From assembly GCF_010731815.2 (NCBI RefSeq), contig NZ_AP022593.1, positions 3,472,001 through 3,536,000 of the forward strand: a stretch of DNA of 64,000 nucleotides, written 5' to 3'. Origin of the DNA: Mycolicibacterium arabiense. GTDB lineage: Bacteria > Actinomycetota > Actinomycetes > Mycobacteriales > Mycobacteriaceae. The notes under the pieces were generated by a model that saw only the letters and a program-made list of their open reading frames with translations, ran no database searches and was not told the DNA's origin. The translations under genes and the position numbers were made by a program. Below, piece by piece: positions 8,116 to 17,642 of the stretch (within the stretch, counting starts at the first letter, position 1; every line of letters begins with the position of its first letter).

Positions 8116-9494
8116 CGCCGCTCAAGCCTGTCGAAGTCGTCCGACAGCGCCGCGGCCAACTCCACGATCCGGCGACGGAAGGTGTTGCTCAACAGCTCGA
8201 GCTGGATCTCGGTGCCAGCCGCGATGTGCTTGTCCCAGGGCAGCACGATGACCCGACCCGGCGGGACGTGCCTCTCGAACTGCTGGACGAGATCGTCGAC
8301 GTCGATGTTCGGCTTGCCCGGCACGACGTGGTTGATGACCACGCAGGACCTACCCATCAGATCTTGATACCCGTTCTGACGCAGCCAGTCCATCGTGACC
8401 GCGGCCTGGCGTGCGCCGTCGATCGACGCACTCGCCACGATCACCAGTCCGGAGACCGTCGACAGCACGCCTCGCGAGCCCGACTGGAACAGCCCGGCGC
8501 CGCAGTCGGCGAGCACCAGGTTGTAGTACCGCGAGACGATCCCGACGGCTGCCGTCCAGTCGTCCTCGTTGAACTCCCGACGCGCGCCGCTGTACTCGTC
8601 GGAGGAGAGCACCTCGAGGTTCGCGCCGTTCATGCTGGTGTACGCGCGGATGTCGTTGTACCGCGCCAGATCCTTGTCCGACAACAGGTCCGCGATCGTC
8701 GCCGCAGACTGGCGTCCGGCGCGGTCCGCGAGGTTGCCGGCGTCGGGATCTGCGTCGACGGCCAGGATCCGGTCACCGCGGATCTTGCTGAGCGCCGAGC
8801 CGAGCGCGACGGTGGTCGCGGTCTTGCCGACGCCGCCCTTCAGACCCAACACGCCGATCTGGTACGAGTCACGGGCGTTGCGACGGATCCGCGCGAACAA
8901 CTCGAGTTCGTACATCTCGTCGGGCGACAACCCGACGTTGATCCGGGTGAGGAGGTAGAGGAAGCGGCGCCAGCCCTTCTGCGACGGCATCTTGACCGCG
9001 GAGCGGACACCGACGTGCGACAGTGCGTCGATCGCCCGGTGGTTGCCCATGGACGCCGCGGACTGCACCGCAGGCTGGCCGCCGGTCCAGGCGCCCGGGT
9101 TGTCGACCTGATCGAGGAAGTGCTGGGACGGCGCGGGTGCAGCGGCCTGCCGCGGCGACGGCGGCGGCGCAGAGCGCGGTTGTTCGTAGCGCGCTCCGGC
9201 ATGGCCCTGACCCTGCGGGCTGCGCATCATCCCGTTGGGCTGGACGCGCGACTGCCCGGCCGCCCGGGTCGGCGGGATCTGCGTGGTGACCTCGGTCGAC
9301 CGCGGCGGAGGTGCGGCGGCGGACTGGGTCGGTGTCAGCGGCATCGGATCAACGGGGTTGGTACCGATGGGCATTGGCGTCGACGAAGCTGCCAGCGCGG
9401 CTTGTACTGCCTTGGGATCCACGGTCGTCGTCTCGTCGTCGCCGGCCTCTGCGGCCTCGGACGAGTGGAAGAGCCGGTCATAGTCCGCCGACAT
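8112..9494 (-). CDS. espI: ESX-1 associated MinD-like ATPase EspI
   Basis: 460 residues. It begins MSADYDRLF, nearly identical to the start of M. tuberculosis EspI. A Pro/Ala/Gln-rich disordered region (~35-160) follows, then a MinD/ParA-type ATPase with deviant Walker A GLKGGVGKT, the DADPDAGNLADR segment and a terminal AAALSDDFDR. It is about 200 residues shorter than M. tuberculosis EspI (666), almost all lost from the proline-rich linker. EspI is reported to down-regulate ESX-1 at low ATP. A paralogue lies at 23036-24364. Confidence 0.9.
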   Translation of the reverse strand: MSADYDRLFHSSEAAEAGDDETTTVDPKAVQAALAASSTPMPIGTNPVDPMPLTPTQSAAAPPPRSTEVTTQIPPTRAAGQSRVQPNGMMRSPQGQGHAGARYEQPRSAPPPSPRQAAAPAPSQHFLDQVDNPGAWTGGQPAVQSAASMGNHRAIDALSHVGVRSAVKMPSQKGWRRFLYLLTRINVGLSPDEMYELELFARIRRNARDSYQIGVLGLKGGVGKTATTVALGSALSKIRGDRILAVDADPDAGNLADRAGRQSAATIADLLSDKDLARYNDIRAYTSMNGANLEVLSSDEYSGARREFNEDDWTAAVGIVSRYYNLVLADCGAGLFQSGSRGVLSTVSGLVIVASASIDGARQAAVTMDWLRQNGYQDLMGRSCVVINHVVPGKPNIDVDDLVQQFERHVPPGRVIVLPWDKHIAAGTEIQLELLSNTFRRRIVELAAALSDDFDRLERR

Positions 9495-9599
9495 GTGTGC
9501 CTCTCGGGGTTGGAAGACGATTGAGCGCGAAGCGAGGTGGGCGAGACGGCCCGGCCAGACGGCTCGGACCGGTCCCGCCCACCTCCATGCCTCGTGGTG

Positions 9600-9893
9600 C
9601 TACGCGAACATCCCGGTGACGCCGGCTTCGGTCTGCGCCATGGTCTGGCCGGCCTCGCTGATGGTCATCGCCAGGTTCTGCAGTGCGTTGTTCAGCTCGA
9701 GAGATGCCTCGTCCCAGCGCATCTGCACGGCCTGGTAGGCCTCCGAGCCCGAGCCACCCCAGACTGCGGCCAGGGCGCCGAGCGACGCCTTGCCTTCGTC
9801 GAGCAGACCCGCGGTCGTCGCGACCGATCCCTGAATCTCGCCCGAGCCACCCTCGATGCCGGCGAAGTTCCAAAGCTGTTCACCCATGTTCAT
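9600..9893 (-). CDS. esxA: ESX-1 substrate EsxA (ESAT-6)
   Basis: 97 residues of the WXG100 family, very close to M. tuberculosis ESAT-6. Shared segments include QWNFAGIE-like [24 protein letters not shown] with the W-x-G turn at W45, and [10 protein letters not shown]...TISEAGQ, ending VTGMFA. It forms a helical-hairpin heterodimer with EsxB and is exported by ESX-1. The start could be M1 (9893) or M3 (9887); M3 gives a length closer to the 95-residue homologue. It lies immediately downstream of esxB in the same orientation. Confidence 0.97.
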   Translation of the reverse strand: MNMGEQLWNFAGIEGGSGEIQGSVATTAGLLDEGKASLGALAAVWGGSGSEAYQAVQMRWDEASLELNNALQNLAMTISEAGQTMAQTEAGVTGMFA

Positions 9894-9923
9894 GTCTCCG
9901 TTTCTAAGTTCGGTTGGTCTGGA

Positions 9924-10226
9924 TCAGAGGTTCATTGCGGTCGTCAGCGCCGAGGTCTGATCCTCGTCGGTCGACGTGTACTGGGTGCCGGACGTGTGGA
10001 TGTTGCCCGAGATGTCGTTCAGCTGCTGGATCTGCGCCTGGGCAGCCTCGTGGAAGCGGACGAGCGCAGCCTGCGCGGCCGTTCCCGCCTGGCCGTGCCA
10101 CTGGCCGGCGAGCGAGCCTGCCGTCGACTCGACCTGGGCGATGACGCCCTTGAGTTCTCCGGAGATGCGCTCGAAGTTGGCTGCCTCCTTGGCGAGGACA
10201 GCGGCATCGGTATTCATCTGTGCCAT
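9924..10226 (-). CDS. esxB: ESX-1 substrate EsxB (CFP-10)
   Basis: 100 residues, WXG100 family. The sequence carries NFERISGELK, the turn QWHGQAGTAAQAA (W43) and the C-terminal export signal Y-x-x-x-D (Y83 in QYTSTDED, D87). This is the signal that EccCb1 recognises to bring the EsxA-EsxB pair to the secretion machine. The ATG at 10226 is preceded by an A/G-rich stretch (GAAAAGAGAAAAGG) that serves as ribosome binding site. It is co-transcribed with esxA, which starts 31 bases downstream. Confidence 0.97.
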   Translation of the reverse strand: MAQMNTDAAVLAKEAANFERISGELKGVIAQVESTAGSLAGQWHGQAGTAAQAALVRFHEAAQAQIQQLNDISGNIHTSGTQYTSTDEDQTSALTTAMNL

Positions 10227-10321
10227 CGGTGTTTACCTTTTCTCTTTTCCTGTGTCCTCACCACGGGAAATGGCGAGTCCTTCCGCCCCCTTGGGCCGGG
10301 AAGTCTTGTGTCGTCGACGAC

Positions 10322-11629
10322 TCACCAGTCGTCGTCCTCGTCCTCACTCAGGTCGTGAGCGAGTGGTGACGGCGCCTGCAAGCCCTGCTTGGAGCCGCCG
10401 CTCTTCTTGTTCTGGCCCATGTCCCCCATGGGCCCACCGCCGCCTGCACCGTTGACCGGAGCCAGACCGGCCCCCGATCCACCGGCACCCGCACCCATCG
10501 GCACCTTCTCAGCGCTGCCGACCAGGTTGGCCATCAGCGGCGTCTGCGCCATCGAGCCGCCCATGCCGGGCAGCGATGCCGCCCGAACCAGACCGGCTCC
10601 GGCACTGGCACCGGAACCGCCCACCAATGGATGGTTCGAGAACGGGCTGGCGCCGATCAGGCCGATCTGAGCGGGTTGTGCGTTGCCGCCGCCCATTTGG
10701 CCGAAAATCGACGACATCTGCTGCAGCGGACCCGTGAGCTGCTGCAGCGGCTGCGTCACCATCTGCGTTGCCTGCTGCGGGGCCTGCATCGCCATCGACC
10801 CGAGCTGGGAACCCATCTGCATCGCCATCTGGACGCCTTGCTGAGCGCCCTGCATCGGGTTCTGCTGAGCCGTGTTCTCGGCCTTCTGCGCCTGCCCCTC
10901 GGCACGCGTGCCGGCGTGATTCGCCATGCTGGCCGCCCGGCCGCCGTGCAGCGCGGCGGACTCGACCTTCGCCCGTGCGCTGACCGTGGCGATGGACAGC
11001 TCCCGAACCACCGCGCCCGGCGCCATCGCGGCCACCCGGCCCGCTGCCGCGCCGAGCGCCCCCTGACCGACGCCTGGAATGACGACCGGCTTCAGCGGCA
11101 GGATCGGCTCGAACAGCGTGTTCGCCGTGGTCTCGGCCTGGTAGGCGTCCATCGTGAACGCCGCCTGATTCCACATCCGGACGAAGTAGTCGGCCTCGTT
11201 GATCCCGATGGGCACGGTGTTCACGCCGAGGAAGTTCGTGGCGTGCAGGGTCGCGCGCGTCACGTGGTTCATCTCGATCTCGGGCAGCGGAGGCGTCGCC
11301 ATGAGCGCCGCGGTGTACGACGTTGCCTGCGCCGTCGCCTGCAGGGCACGCTTCTGCGCCTGCATGGACGTCGTGCGCAGCCACGCGACGACCGGCATGG
11401 TCGCCTGGACCGCGCGCTCACCCGCCGCGCCCGACCACGCTCCCTGCAAAGCCGACAGGCTGCTCATCAACTCGTCTGCCTGCGTCTCGAGCAGGATCGC
11501 AAGCGCTTCCCACCCGGCGGCGGCCTGCATCATGGGCGCAGGACCGGCACCGAGCATCAGCCGGGCGGTGTTGACCTCCGGCGGCATGGCATGCCACAGC
11601 ATGGTGGGAATAGCAGCGATTGCAGACAT
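10322..11629 (-). CDS. ppe68: PPE-family protein PPE68
   Basis: 435 residues. The PPE domain (about 10-185) begins MLWHAMPPEVNTARLM and includes ATNFLGVNTVPI and MWNQAAFTMDAYQAET. The rest is Gln/Met/Gly-rich, with the conserved LIGASPFSNHPLVGGSG segment near 315 and an acidic tail EDEDDDW, as in M. tuberculosis PPE68 (368 residues). It pairs with PE35 for export. Either the ATG at 11629 or the in-frame ATG at 11602 could be the start; neither has a clear ribosome binding site, and homologues start at the latter. It sits between PE35 and esxB as in the canonical locus. Confidence 0.93.
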   Translation of the reverse strand: MSAIAAIPTMLWHAMPPEVNTARLMLGAGPAPMMQAAAGWEALAILLETQADELMSSLSALQGAWSGAAGERAVQATMPVVAWLRTTSMQAQKRALQATAQATSYTAALMATPPLPEIEMNHVTRATLHATNFLGVNTVPIGINEADYFVRMWNQAAFTMDAYQAETTANTLFEPILPLKPVVIPGVGQGALGAAAGRVAAMAPGAVVRELSIATVSARAKVESAALHGGRAASMANHAGTRAEGQAQKAENTAQQNPMQGAQQGVQMAMQMGSQLGSMAMQAPQQATQMVTQPLQQLTGPLQQMSSIFGQMGGGNAQPAQIGLIGASPFSNHPLVGGSGASAGAGLVRAASLPGMGGSMAQTPLMANLVGSAEKVPMGAGAGGSGAGLAPVNGAGGGGPMGDMGQNKKSGGSKQGLQAPSPLAHDLSEDEDDDW

Positions 11630-11671
11630 TGTTTGCTGAGCCCGAAATCAATTCAAGAGTTGATGAGGTTA

Positions 11672-11968
11672 TTACGACAGGACGGCGGCGTTTTCGCCGT
11701 CGACCGTCGTGTAAATGCCGCCAATTTCCATGTAGGCAGCACCGGTGCGAGACAGCTCTTCCTGCGCGAACGCGTTCAGGGCGAGAGCCTGCGCGCCCTC
11801 GGTGGCGAACGCCATCGCCGCCTGCAGGGACACCTCGTCAGCGCCGGCCGGCATAAGTGCTGTTACCTCGGCACTTGCGGCCGTTCCGCCGGCCAGCCCG
11901 CGGGCGCCATTCGCGACCACCTGGCCGCCGATGCCGACCGCCGCGGGGTTGTGAGACATGGGTTGCAT
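11672..11968 (-). CDS. pe35: PE-family protein PE35
   Basis: 98 residues with the same length and pattern as M. tuberculosis PE35 (99). It opens MQPMSHNPAAVGIGGQV, has central PAGADEVSLQAAMAF, and ends with the Y-x-x-x-D secretion signal YTTVD near residue 87. It is expected to dimerise with PPE68 and be recognised by the ESX-1 ATPase and the EspG1 chaperone. It is separated by 144 bases from eccCb1, the longest gap inside the operon and a possible internal promoter site. Confidence 0.95.
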   Translation of the reverse strand: MQPMSHNPAAVGIGGQVVANGARGLAGGTAASAEVTALMPAGADEVSLQAAMAFATEGAQALALNAFAQEELSRTGAAYMEIGGIYTTVDGENAAVLS

Positions 11969-12112
11969 TGCGCGATCTCCTTACCTATTCCGAACCGACT
12001 GGACAGCGCACGATTCGGCGGTAATGCGAGATTCACTGATCCGCAGCATGTGATCCCCCGACCCGTTTGCTAGTCAATCGTAGCGAGCGTTGCTGAATGA
12101 CTGATGAGAATG

Positions 12113-13930
12113 TTACCGGGCCTCCGGAGGTGCCGCGAACACTTCTTCTGCCGGGGGGTCCACGTACGGAGCCTGAACGACTTCCTTGCCGTCGGGCGAG
12201 ACGAGAAACGCCTGGCCAGGTGGCCTGCGCTTGAGCTTGATCTCGCTCGACGGAAACTCCGCCTTCTCGCCCGAGAGGAACAGCGTCGGCGAACCAGCGC
12301 CGTACGCAGCGCCCACGAACTTGTCCATCGTGGCCCGGTGGGCCTGACTCATCTGACACGTCACGATCAGATGCAGGCCGATGTCCGCAGCAGCCGGCAG
12401 CAGAGGTCCCAGGGGCGCCATCGGCGGCATGACACCGCCGGCCGCCACGATCATGTGCCAGTCGTCGACCAGCAGCACGACGTCGGGCCCGGTCCACCAC
12501 GACCGCGCCCGCAGCTGCGCGGTGGTCAGGTCGGGCGGCGGCAGCCGCTTCTGCAGATTGGCCGCCAGGGCCTTGATCGACTCCTCCAGCGAGGAGTTGT
12601 TCCTGTTGACGGCGCCGGCGGCGAGCAGATGGCTCTGCGGGACGGCGTCGAGCAGACCCGACCGGTAGTCGGCCAGCATGAACCGCACCTGTGAGGGGTC
12701 GTTGCGCGCGCAGATCGCCGACGCGACGGCGTGCGCGATCGTGGTCTTGCCCGACTTCGGCGCCCCGAAGATCAACAGGTGCGGCGTGGCGTGCATCGGG
12801 TTGTACGCCACCGACAGGTCCGACTCGCGCAGGCCGATCGGCACCGTCCACCTGGTCCGGTAGTCGCTCTCCGGCCCCGGCGGGCTCGGGTCGAGATCGT
12901 GGAGGTAGATGCGCTCGGGCAGCACCCGGACCTGTGGCGCCTGATCCGTGTGCAGCGACGCGATGTGGGCCACCGCGGCGGTGATCGCAGGCACCATGTC
13001 ATGCGCGCTGTGCACGCCGTCGAGACGTGGCACCCCGATCATCAGATGGTGCTTCTCCGTCGACACCGCGCGGCCGGGCCGGTTGGTGGGAATCTCCCGG
13101 GTGATCCGGTCGATCTGCGTCTCGTTGACGTCGCCGAGGCGGAACTCCACCTTGGTGCCGAGGTAGTCGCGTACGCGCGCCTTCAGCTCGGTCCAGCGCG
13201 GAGTCGAGATGACGCAGTGCACGCCGAAGGCCAGGCCCTGACCGGCGAGGTCCTGAACGACCGGCTCGAGGTCGGGAAACTCCTGCACGAACGCCGGCCA
13301 GCCGTCGATCACCAGGTACACGTCGCCGAACGGGTCGGCCGACGCCGGGTGGCTGGGGTCCTGCCGCAGCTGCCGATACGTCGCGATGGACCCTACCCGG
13401 TGCTGTTTGAACATCGCCTCGCGCTGCCGCAGAACGGCTTTCATCTCGGCGACCATGCGGTTGACGCGGTCGGGCTCCGACCGGGTCGCGACGCCGCCGA
13501 CGTGCGGCAGGTCCTCGAGGTACATCAGCCCGCCGCCGCCGAGGTCGATGCAGTAGAACTGCACTTGCCGCGGCGTGTGCGTCGCGGCCGCCGAGAGCAA
13601 CAGCGTCTGCAGGAACGTGGACTTGCCGGTCTGGGGCGCACCGCCAATCGCGATGTTGCCGCCGGCCGCCGACGTGTCGATCCCCCACACCTCTTGGCGG
13701 TGCCTGCGCGGCTCGTCCATGATCCCAAGGCCGAATCGCAGCGGCTGGGGGTTGTCCCGCTCGACGAGTTCGTTGACCGGAGTGGGATCGGTCAACGGCG
13801 GCAACCACATTCGGTAGGCGCGTACCTCGCCCGTCGCCAACTGGTCGAGGACGACCTCGCGCAGCACCCGCTGTTCGGGTTCGCCTACGCCGTAACGCGA
13901 TCCGCCTCCGGCTTCTCGCTGAACGGTCAC
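12113..13930 (-). CDS. eccCb1: ESX-1 ATPase subunit EccCb1
   Basis: 605 residues holding the second and third FtsK/SpoIIIE-like ATPase domains of EccC. Walker A motifs are GAPQTGKST (~100) and GAPKSGKTT (~400). Long stretches match M. tuberculosis EccCb1 (591), for example [11 protein letters not shown] and [11 protein letters not shown]. This subunit recognises the Y-x-x-x-D signal of EsxB. The split of EccC into two polypeptides is the usual ESX-1 arrangement. The GTG start at 13930 overlaps the eccCa1 stop by four bases. The N-terminus is about 14 residues longer than in M. tuberculosis. Confidence 0.95.
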   Translation of the reverse strand: MTVQREAGGGSRYGVGEPEQRVLREVVLDQLATGEVRAYRMWLPPLTDPTPVNELVERDNPQPLRFGLGIMDEPRRHRQEVWGIDTSAAGGNIAIGGAPQTGKSTFLQTLLLSAAATHTPRQVQFYCIDLGGGGLMYLEDLPHVGGVATRSEPDRVNRMVAEMKAVLRQREAMFKQHRVGSIATYRQLRQDPSHPASADPFGDVYLVIDGWPAFVQEFPDLEPVVQDLAGQGLAFGVHCVISTPRWTELKARVRDYLGTKVEFRLGDVNETQIDRITREIPTNRPGRAVSTEKHHLMIGVPRLDGVHSAHDMVPAITAAVAHIASLHTDQAPQVRVLPERIYLHDLDPSPPGPESDYRTRWTVPIGLRESDLSVAYNPMHATPHLLIFGAPKSGKTTIAHAVASAICARNDPSQVRFMLADYRSGLLDAVPQSHLLAAGAVNRNNSSLEESIKALAANLQKRLPPPDLTTAQLRARSWWTGPDVVLLVDDWHMIVAAGGVMPPMAPLGPLLPAAADIGLHLIVTCQMSQAHRATMDKFVGAAYGAGSPTLFLSGEKAEFPSSEIKLKRRPPGQAFLVSPDGKEVVQAPYVDPPAEEVFAAPPEAR

Positions 13931-16152
13931 TGGGCCACCGGCTCTGCGATCGGGGCGGCAGTGAACTGGTGGATCCGAACCTTGCTCGCGGCCGCGTGCC
14001 GTGGCGCGGCGTCGCCGTTCTCGGACTGCGCGGTGGCGGGCACGTAGGGCTCGCCGGTGTAGATGCTCTTGAACTTCACCGGATCCTCCATGCCGACGCG
14101 CAGGAAGCCGACGCCGCTCTCCTTGTTGGTGATGTACTGCGCCTCGGGCGTGCCGATCACCGCCTTGGACTCCGCGGAGCTGGTGGTGCGCAACGCAATC
14201 CGATAGGTCAGGTTGGGCTCGAGTTTGTCGATGCGGACGCCGCCGGTGTTCAGTGACTGCGTCGCGAGCAGCAGGTGCACGCGCAGTGAGCGACCGACGC
14301 GGCAGATCCGGTCGAACAGCGCGATGAAGTCGGGGTGGTTCTGCAGGAGTTCGGCGAATTCGTCGACGACGACGAACAGTGTGGGCAGCGGTGGCAGGTC
14401 GGCGCCGCGCTCGCGGTGCTTCTCGTACTCCGCGACACCCGACAGCGCGCCGGCCGCCCCGACCTGGATACCGGCCTGGCGCAGGATCGACTGCCGACGG
14501 TCCAGTTCACCGGTGAGCACCTCGCCCATGCGGCTGACCAGTTCGGCTTCTTCCTCCATGTTCGTGACGACGGCCGCGGTGTGCGGCAGCTTCTCCATGC
14601 CGAGGAACGTCGACCCGCCCTTGAAGTCGGTGAGCAGGAGGTTGACCTGATCGGGATGATGCGTGGCCACCAGCGAGAGGATCAGCGTCCGAAGGAATTC
14701 CGACTTGCCCGAACCGGTCGTGCCGATGAGCATGCCGTGCGGGCCTGCACCGAACTCGGCGCCCTCCTTGATGTCGAGGTACTGGATGTCGCCGGTCTTC
14801 AGTTCGTGCCCGAACGGAATCTTGAGCCGGTCCCGGTCGGTGTCGGTGAACATCCGCCACCGCGCGGGCGTGACCTCCTCGATCGTCTGCGCACCCACCA
14901 GCTGGTGCCACTCGGTGGCGACCTTCTTCTGCACGCGGGTGCTCTTGTCGATGATCGTTCCGGTGATCGACCAGCCCGCGAGCTTGCGCGCGATGCGGCC
15001 GGCCTGCGCGGCGGTCATCGTGTCCGACTGGCTGGTCACCAGACGGAACGGCTGGTTGGGCAGCTTGTCGTCGGCGGTGCCGTCCGGATCGACCCGGATG
15101 CGGTAGACGGACCCCCGGTGATTGCCGAGCGTGATGACGGTGACGCCGGCGCGGCCGTCCACCGGGAAGCCGGCCTTGCCGCCGGTGAGGTCGATGACGA
15201 CGACGTACGGCCCGGCGGGTGCCGAGTCGGCGGTGTGCGGGCCCCGGGCGGTCAGGTCGGCCAGCCCGTCGGGCCGGGTGAAGACGAGCCGGGTCGCGCC
15301 GGCGGCGTCGGTGTCGTTCTGGTGCTGCACGTGCGGCAGCCACTTCAGCCACGACCACCGCGGGTCCTCGGGCGTGTCGGTGAGGACGCGCAGCTGCAGC
15401 AGGTCCGGCGGATGGAACACCGCCAGGTGGCAGATCATCGCCGTGAGCAGGCCCTCGCGGTCGCCGTCACCGCCGATCGCGATGGTCGGAAAGGTGCGCA
15501 GCTGAACGAGTTTCGGGCAGTCGTGGATCAGGCCGTGGGTGCGCAGGAACTTCGTCACCCACATGTGGCTGACCGGCTCCAGGTGGGGTTGCGGCGCGGC
15601 CTGCGGGCCTGCCAGTTCGCCACCGACGGACGGCTTGAGCAGCCGGTCGACGGCGGGCTCGGTACCCAGGCCGATCCGCACGGCCGCGTAGAAGTCCGAA
15701 CTCGACTGGCGGGACCACTGCCGGTGCGTGCCGATGATCGACAGCAGGTCGTCGGGATGCGGTGCGTGGTAGTTGAAGAACGTCACCTGGGCCGCCGCCG
15801 AGGACGTCACGCGGGTGCGCAGACCCGCCAGGTAGCGCAGGTACTCCTTGCGATCGGCGTTGATCTCGGGCACCTTCTTGCCGCCGGATCCGCCACCGGC
15901 CATGAAGCCGACCGTCGCCATGACCATCATCAGCGGCATCATCAGCATGTACGGCGACAGCTGCCGCACGCCGGTGAAGATCATGATCACGATCATTCCG
16001 AGCATGCAGCCGCCCATGACCCAGGGCATGGCCTTCTGCATGCCCGACGGCGGGATCTCGATGCCGAGGTCGTCGGGCGGGGTCACGTTGATCTCGCCAG
16101 GGGTCAGGCGCGGGCCCCGCTTGATGGTCGGCGTGAACTTCTTGGTGGTCAT
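13927..16152 (-). CDS. eccCa1: ESX-1 membrane ATPase subunit EccCa1
   Basis: 741 residues. It starts [20 protein letters not shown], has two transmembrane helices (about 40-85), and then the first FtsK/SpoIIIE ATPase domain with Walker [10 protein letters not shown]. With EccCb1 it forms the ESX-1 motor. The ATG at 16152 overlaps the eccB1 stop by one base (TGATG). The open frame extends 52 codons upstream, but that extension lies inside eccB1 and has no family similarity. M. tuberculosis EccCa1 is 747 residues. Confidence 0.95.
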   Translation of the reverse strand: MTTKKFTPTIKRGPRLTPGEINVTPPDDLGIEIPPSGMQKAMPWVMGGCMLGMIVIMIFTGVRQLSPYMLMMPLMMVMATVGFMAGGGSGGKKVPEINADRKEYLRYLAGLRTRVTSSAAAQVTFFNYHAPHPDDLLSIIGTHRQWSRQSSSDFYAAVRIGLGTEPAVDRLLKPSVGGELAGPQAAPQPHLEPVSHMWVTKFLRTHGLIHDCPKLVQLRTFPTIAIGGDGDREGLLTAMICHLAVFHPPDLLQLRVLTDTPEDPRWSWLKWLPHVQHQNDTDAAGATRLVFTRPDGLADLTARGPHTADSAPAGPYVVVIDLTGGKAGFPVDGRAGVTVITLGNHRGSVYRIRVDPDGTADDKLPNQPFRLVTSQSDTMTAAQAGRIARKLAGWSITGTIIDKSTRVQKKVATEWHQLVGAQTIEEVTPARWRMFTDTDRDRLKIPFGHELKTGDIQYLDIKEGAEFGAGPHGMLIGTTGSGKSEFLRTLILSLVATHHPDQVNLLLTDFKGGSTFLGMEKLPHTAAVVTNMEEEAELVSRMGEVLTGELDRRQSILRQAGIQVGAAGALSGVAEYEKHRERGADLPPLPTLFVVVDEFAELLQNHPDFIALFDRICRVGRSLRVHLLLATQSLNTGGVRIDKLEPNLTYRIALRTTSSAESKAVIGTPEAQYITNKESGVGFLRVGMEDPVKFKSIYTGEPYVPATAQSENGDAAPRHAAASKVRIHQFTAAPIAEPVAQ

Positions 16153-17630
16153 CAACCGCCTCCGGTATTCGCCGCGGGCTGCGCGCCGCCGCGCGTGCCC
16201 TCTCCGACAGGCCGCGGGAACGGGTCCGCGGGCAGGGTGTCGTGCTCGAGCAGAGCAGCTTCCTTGGACAGGACGGGCCCGTCGACCAGCAGGCTGACCA
16301 CCTGCCACGGGGCGGTCAGCGGGCCGGACAGCCCGAGTGAGTTCGCGGTGTCGTCGTTGGGCACGCCGTACCGGACGCCCTGCGGGTCGATGTAGTACAG
16401 GCTTTCGCCGTATCGCGGATCCGGCGACTGCAGCCGGATGAACTGCCCGCCGTTGACGTAGACCGTCGAGTCACCGCCGATCTGGTCGATGCCGGAGTTC
16501 ATCGCCACGGCCGGGATCGGCAGGCGACGGCCAGCGATCACCGCGGTCTTGGGGGCCTGAGCGCCCGGCTCGCGCTTCCACGCCCAGCACAGCGTCGGGG
16601 TCTCCTGGCGCTGCAGGGTCTTAAGCGGCTCGTCCGGCAGCGGCGAGACGAACACCTGCTCGGCGATCTTGGCGACGTCACTCGACTCGATGGCGGGCGG
16701 CGCGACCAGGTCGTAGGAGTTGGTGGCCCGCAACGCGGCTGCGGTGGTGGCGTTGACCTTCGCGACCCCGTCGGACAGCACCACGTAGAGCTGCTCGCCG
16801 GACTCGGTGACGGTCTTGAACACCGACCCGATGACGAGGTTGGGCGGCAGGCCGACGCTGTTGGGGGCGCCGGCGGCGCGGATCTGCGGCAGCTGCCACG
16901 GCCCGACGTTCGGCAGCGCGTTGAACAGCCCCTCCGAGATCGGTGTGGCCTTTGCCGTCACCGGGATGCCGACGGCCGAGGTCACGGCGCGGTCGGACAG
17001 GTCGATGGCATGCCGGCCGACATCGGTGACCAACCAGTCGGCGCCGTCGAAGGTCACCAGCATGGCCTGGTCCGGACGCATCGGACCGACCGTGGTGTCG
17101 GTGATCAGCGGCAGCACGATGACTGACGTATCGATGGTCGGCACAACGCTTTCCGCCTTGGTGACGGTGTCGCACAGCGTCCACGTCGACTCGGCGACAG
17201 GTGACACGGGCGTCGCGTACGGCGCGCCGGGGATGCCGATCGGCTGCCCCTTGGGCATCCGGTTGAGTTCCTCGGACTTCACGGCCGACGGCGTCCCCGG
17301 GTTGCCGAGTACCAGCCGCGCCGACGTGAGGTTGTACACCGGCCGCAGCTGGTCGGTGTTCGGCATCACGATGTAGAGCTGGTTGGTGGTCCGGTCGACC
17401 AGCAGGCTGTCACCGCCGCGCTTGCCAAGGGGCTTGAAGTACGCCATGAGCGCCGCGCCAAGGCAGATCACCACCGCCAGGACGATGCCGAGGAACACTG
17501 CGCGGCTGTAGAACTGCAGCGGATCGTCGAACATCCTGGTGTCGCGGCGCACGATCGCGTGCTCGACCCGGCGGAGCAGGAAGCGCCAGCCGCTGACCTG
17601 GATCTTGGTGGTGAGTCTGAAGCCTGCCAC
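16152..17630 (-). CDS. eccB1: ESX-1 membrane component EccB1
   Basis: 492 residues. The cytosolic N-terminus ([20 protein letters not shown]) is followed by one transmembrane helix (~45-68) and a large extracytoplasmic domain. That domain contains the conserved [13 protein letters not shown] and [20 protein letters not shown] segments. EccB is the periplasmic part of the ESX pore. M. tuberculosis EccB1 is 480 residues. It lies between eccA1 (12-base gap) and eccCa1 (one-base overlap). Confidence 0.95.
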   Translation of the reverse strand: MAGFRLTTKIQVSGWRFLLRRVEHAIVRRDTRMFDDPLQFYSRAVFLGIVLAVVICLGAALMAYFKPLGKRGGDSLLVDRTTNQLYIVMPNTDQLRPVYNLTSARLVLGNPGTPSAVKSEELNRMPKGQPIGIPGAPYATPVSPVAESTWTLCDTVTKAESVVPTIDTSVIVLPLITDTTVGPMRPDQAMLVTFDGADWLVTDVGRHAIDLSDRAVTSAVGIPVTAKATPISEGLFNALPNVGPWQLPQIRAAGAPNSVGLPPNLVIGSVFKTVTESGEQLYVVLSDGVAKVNATTAAALRATNSYDLVAPPAIESSDVAKIAEQVFVSPLPDEPLKTLQRQETPTLCWAWKREPGAQAPKTAVIAGRRLPIPAVAMNSGIDQIGGDSTVYVNGGQFIRLQSPDPRYGESLYYIDPQGVRYGVPNDDTANSLGLSGPLTAPWQVVSLLVDGPVLSKEAALLEHDTLPADPFPRPVGEGTRGGAQPAANTGGG

Positions 17631-17642
17631 GAGATACCCGGC

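Noticed and set aside
14335..16395. 686-codon plus-strand open frame across eccCa1
   Set aside because: Shadow of eccCa1. The true protein on the other strand matches EccCa1 throughout.
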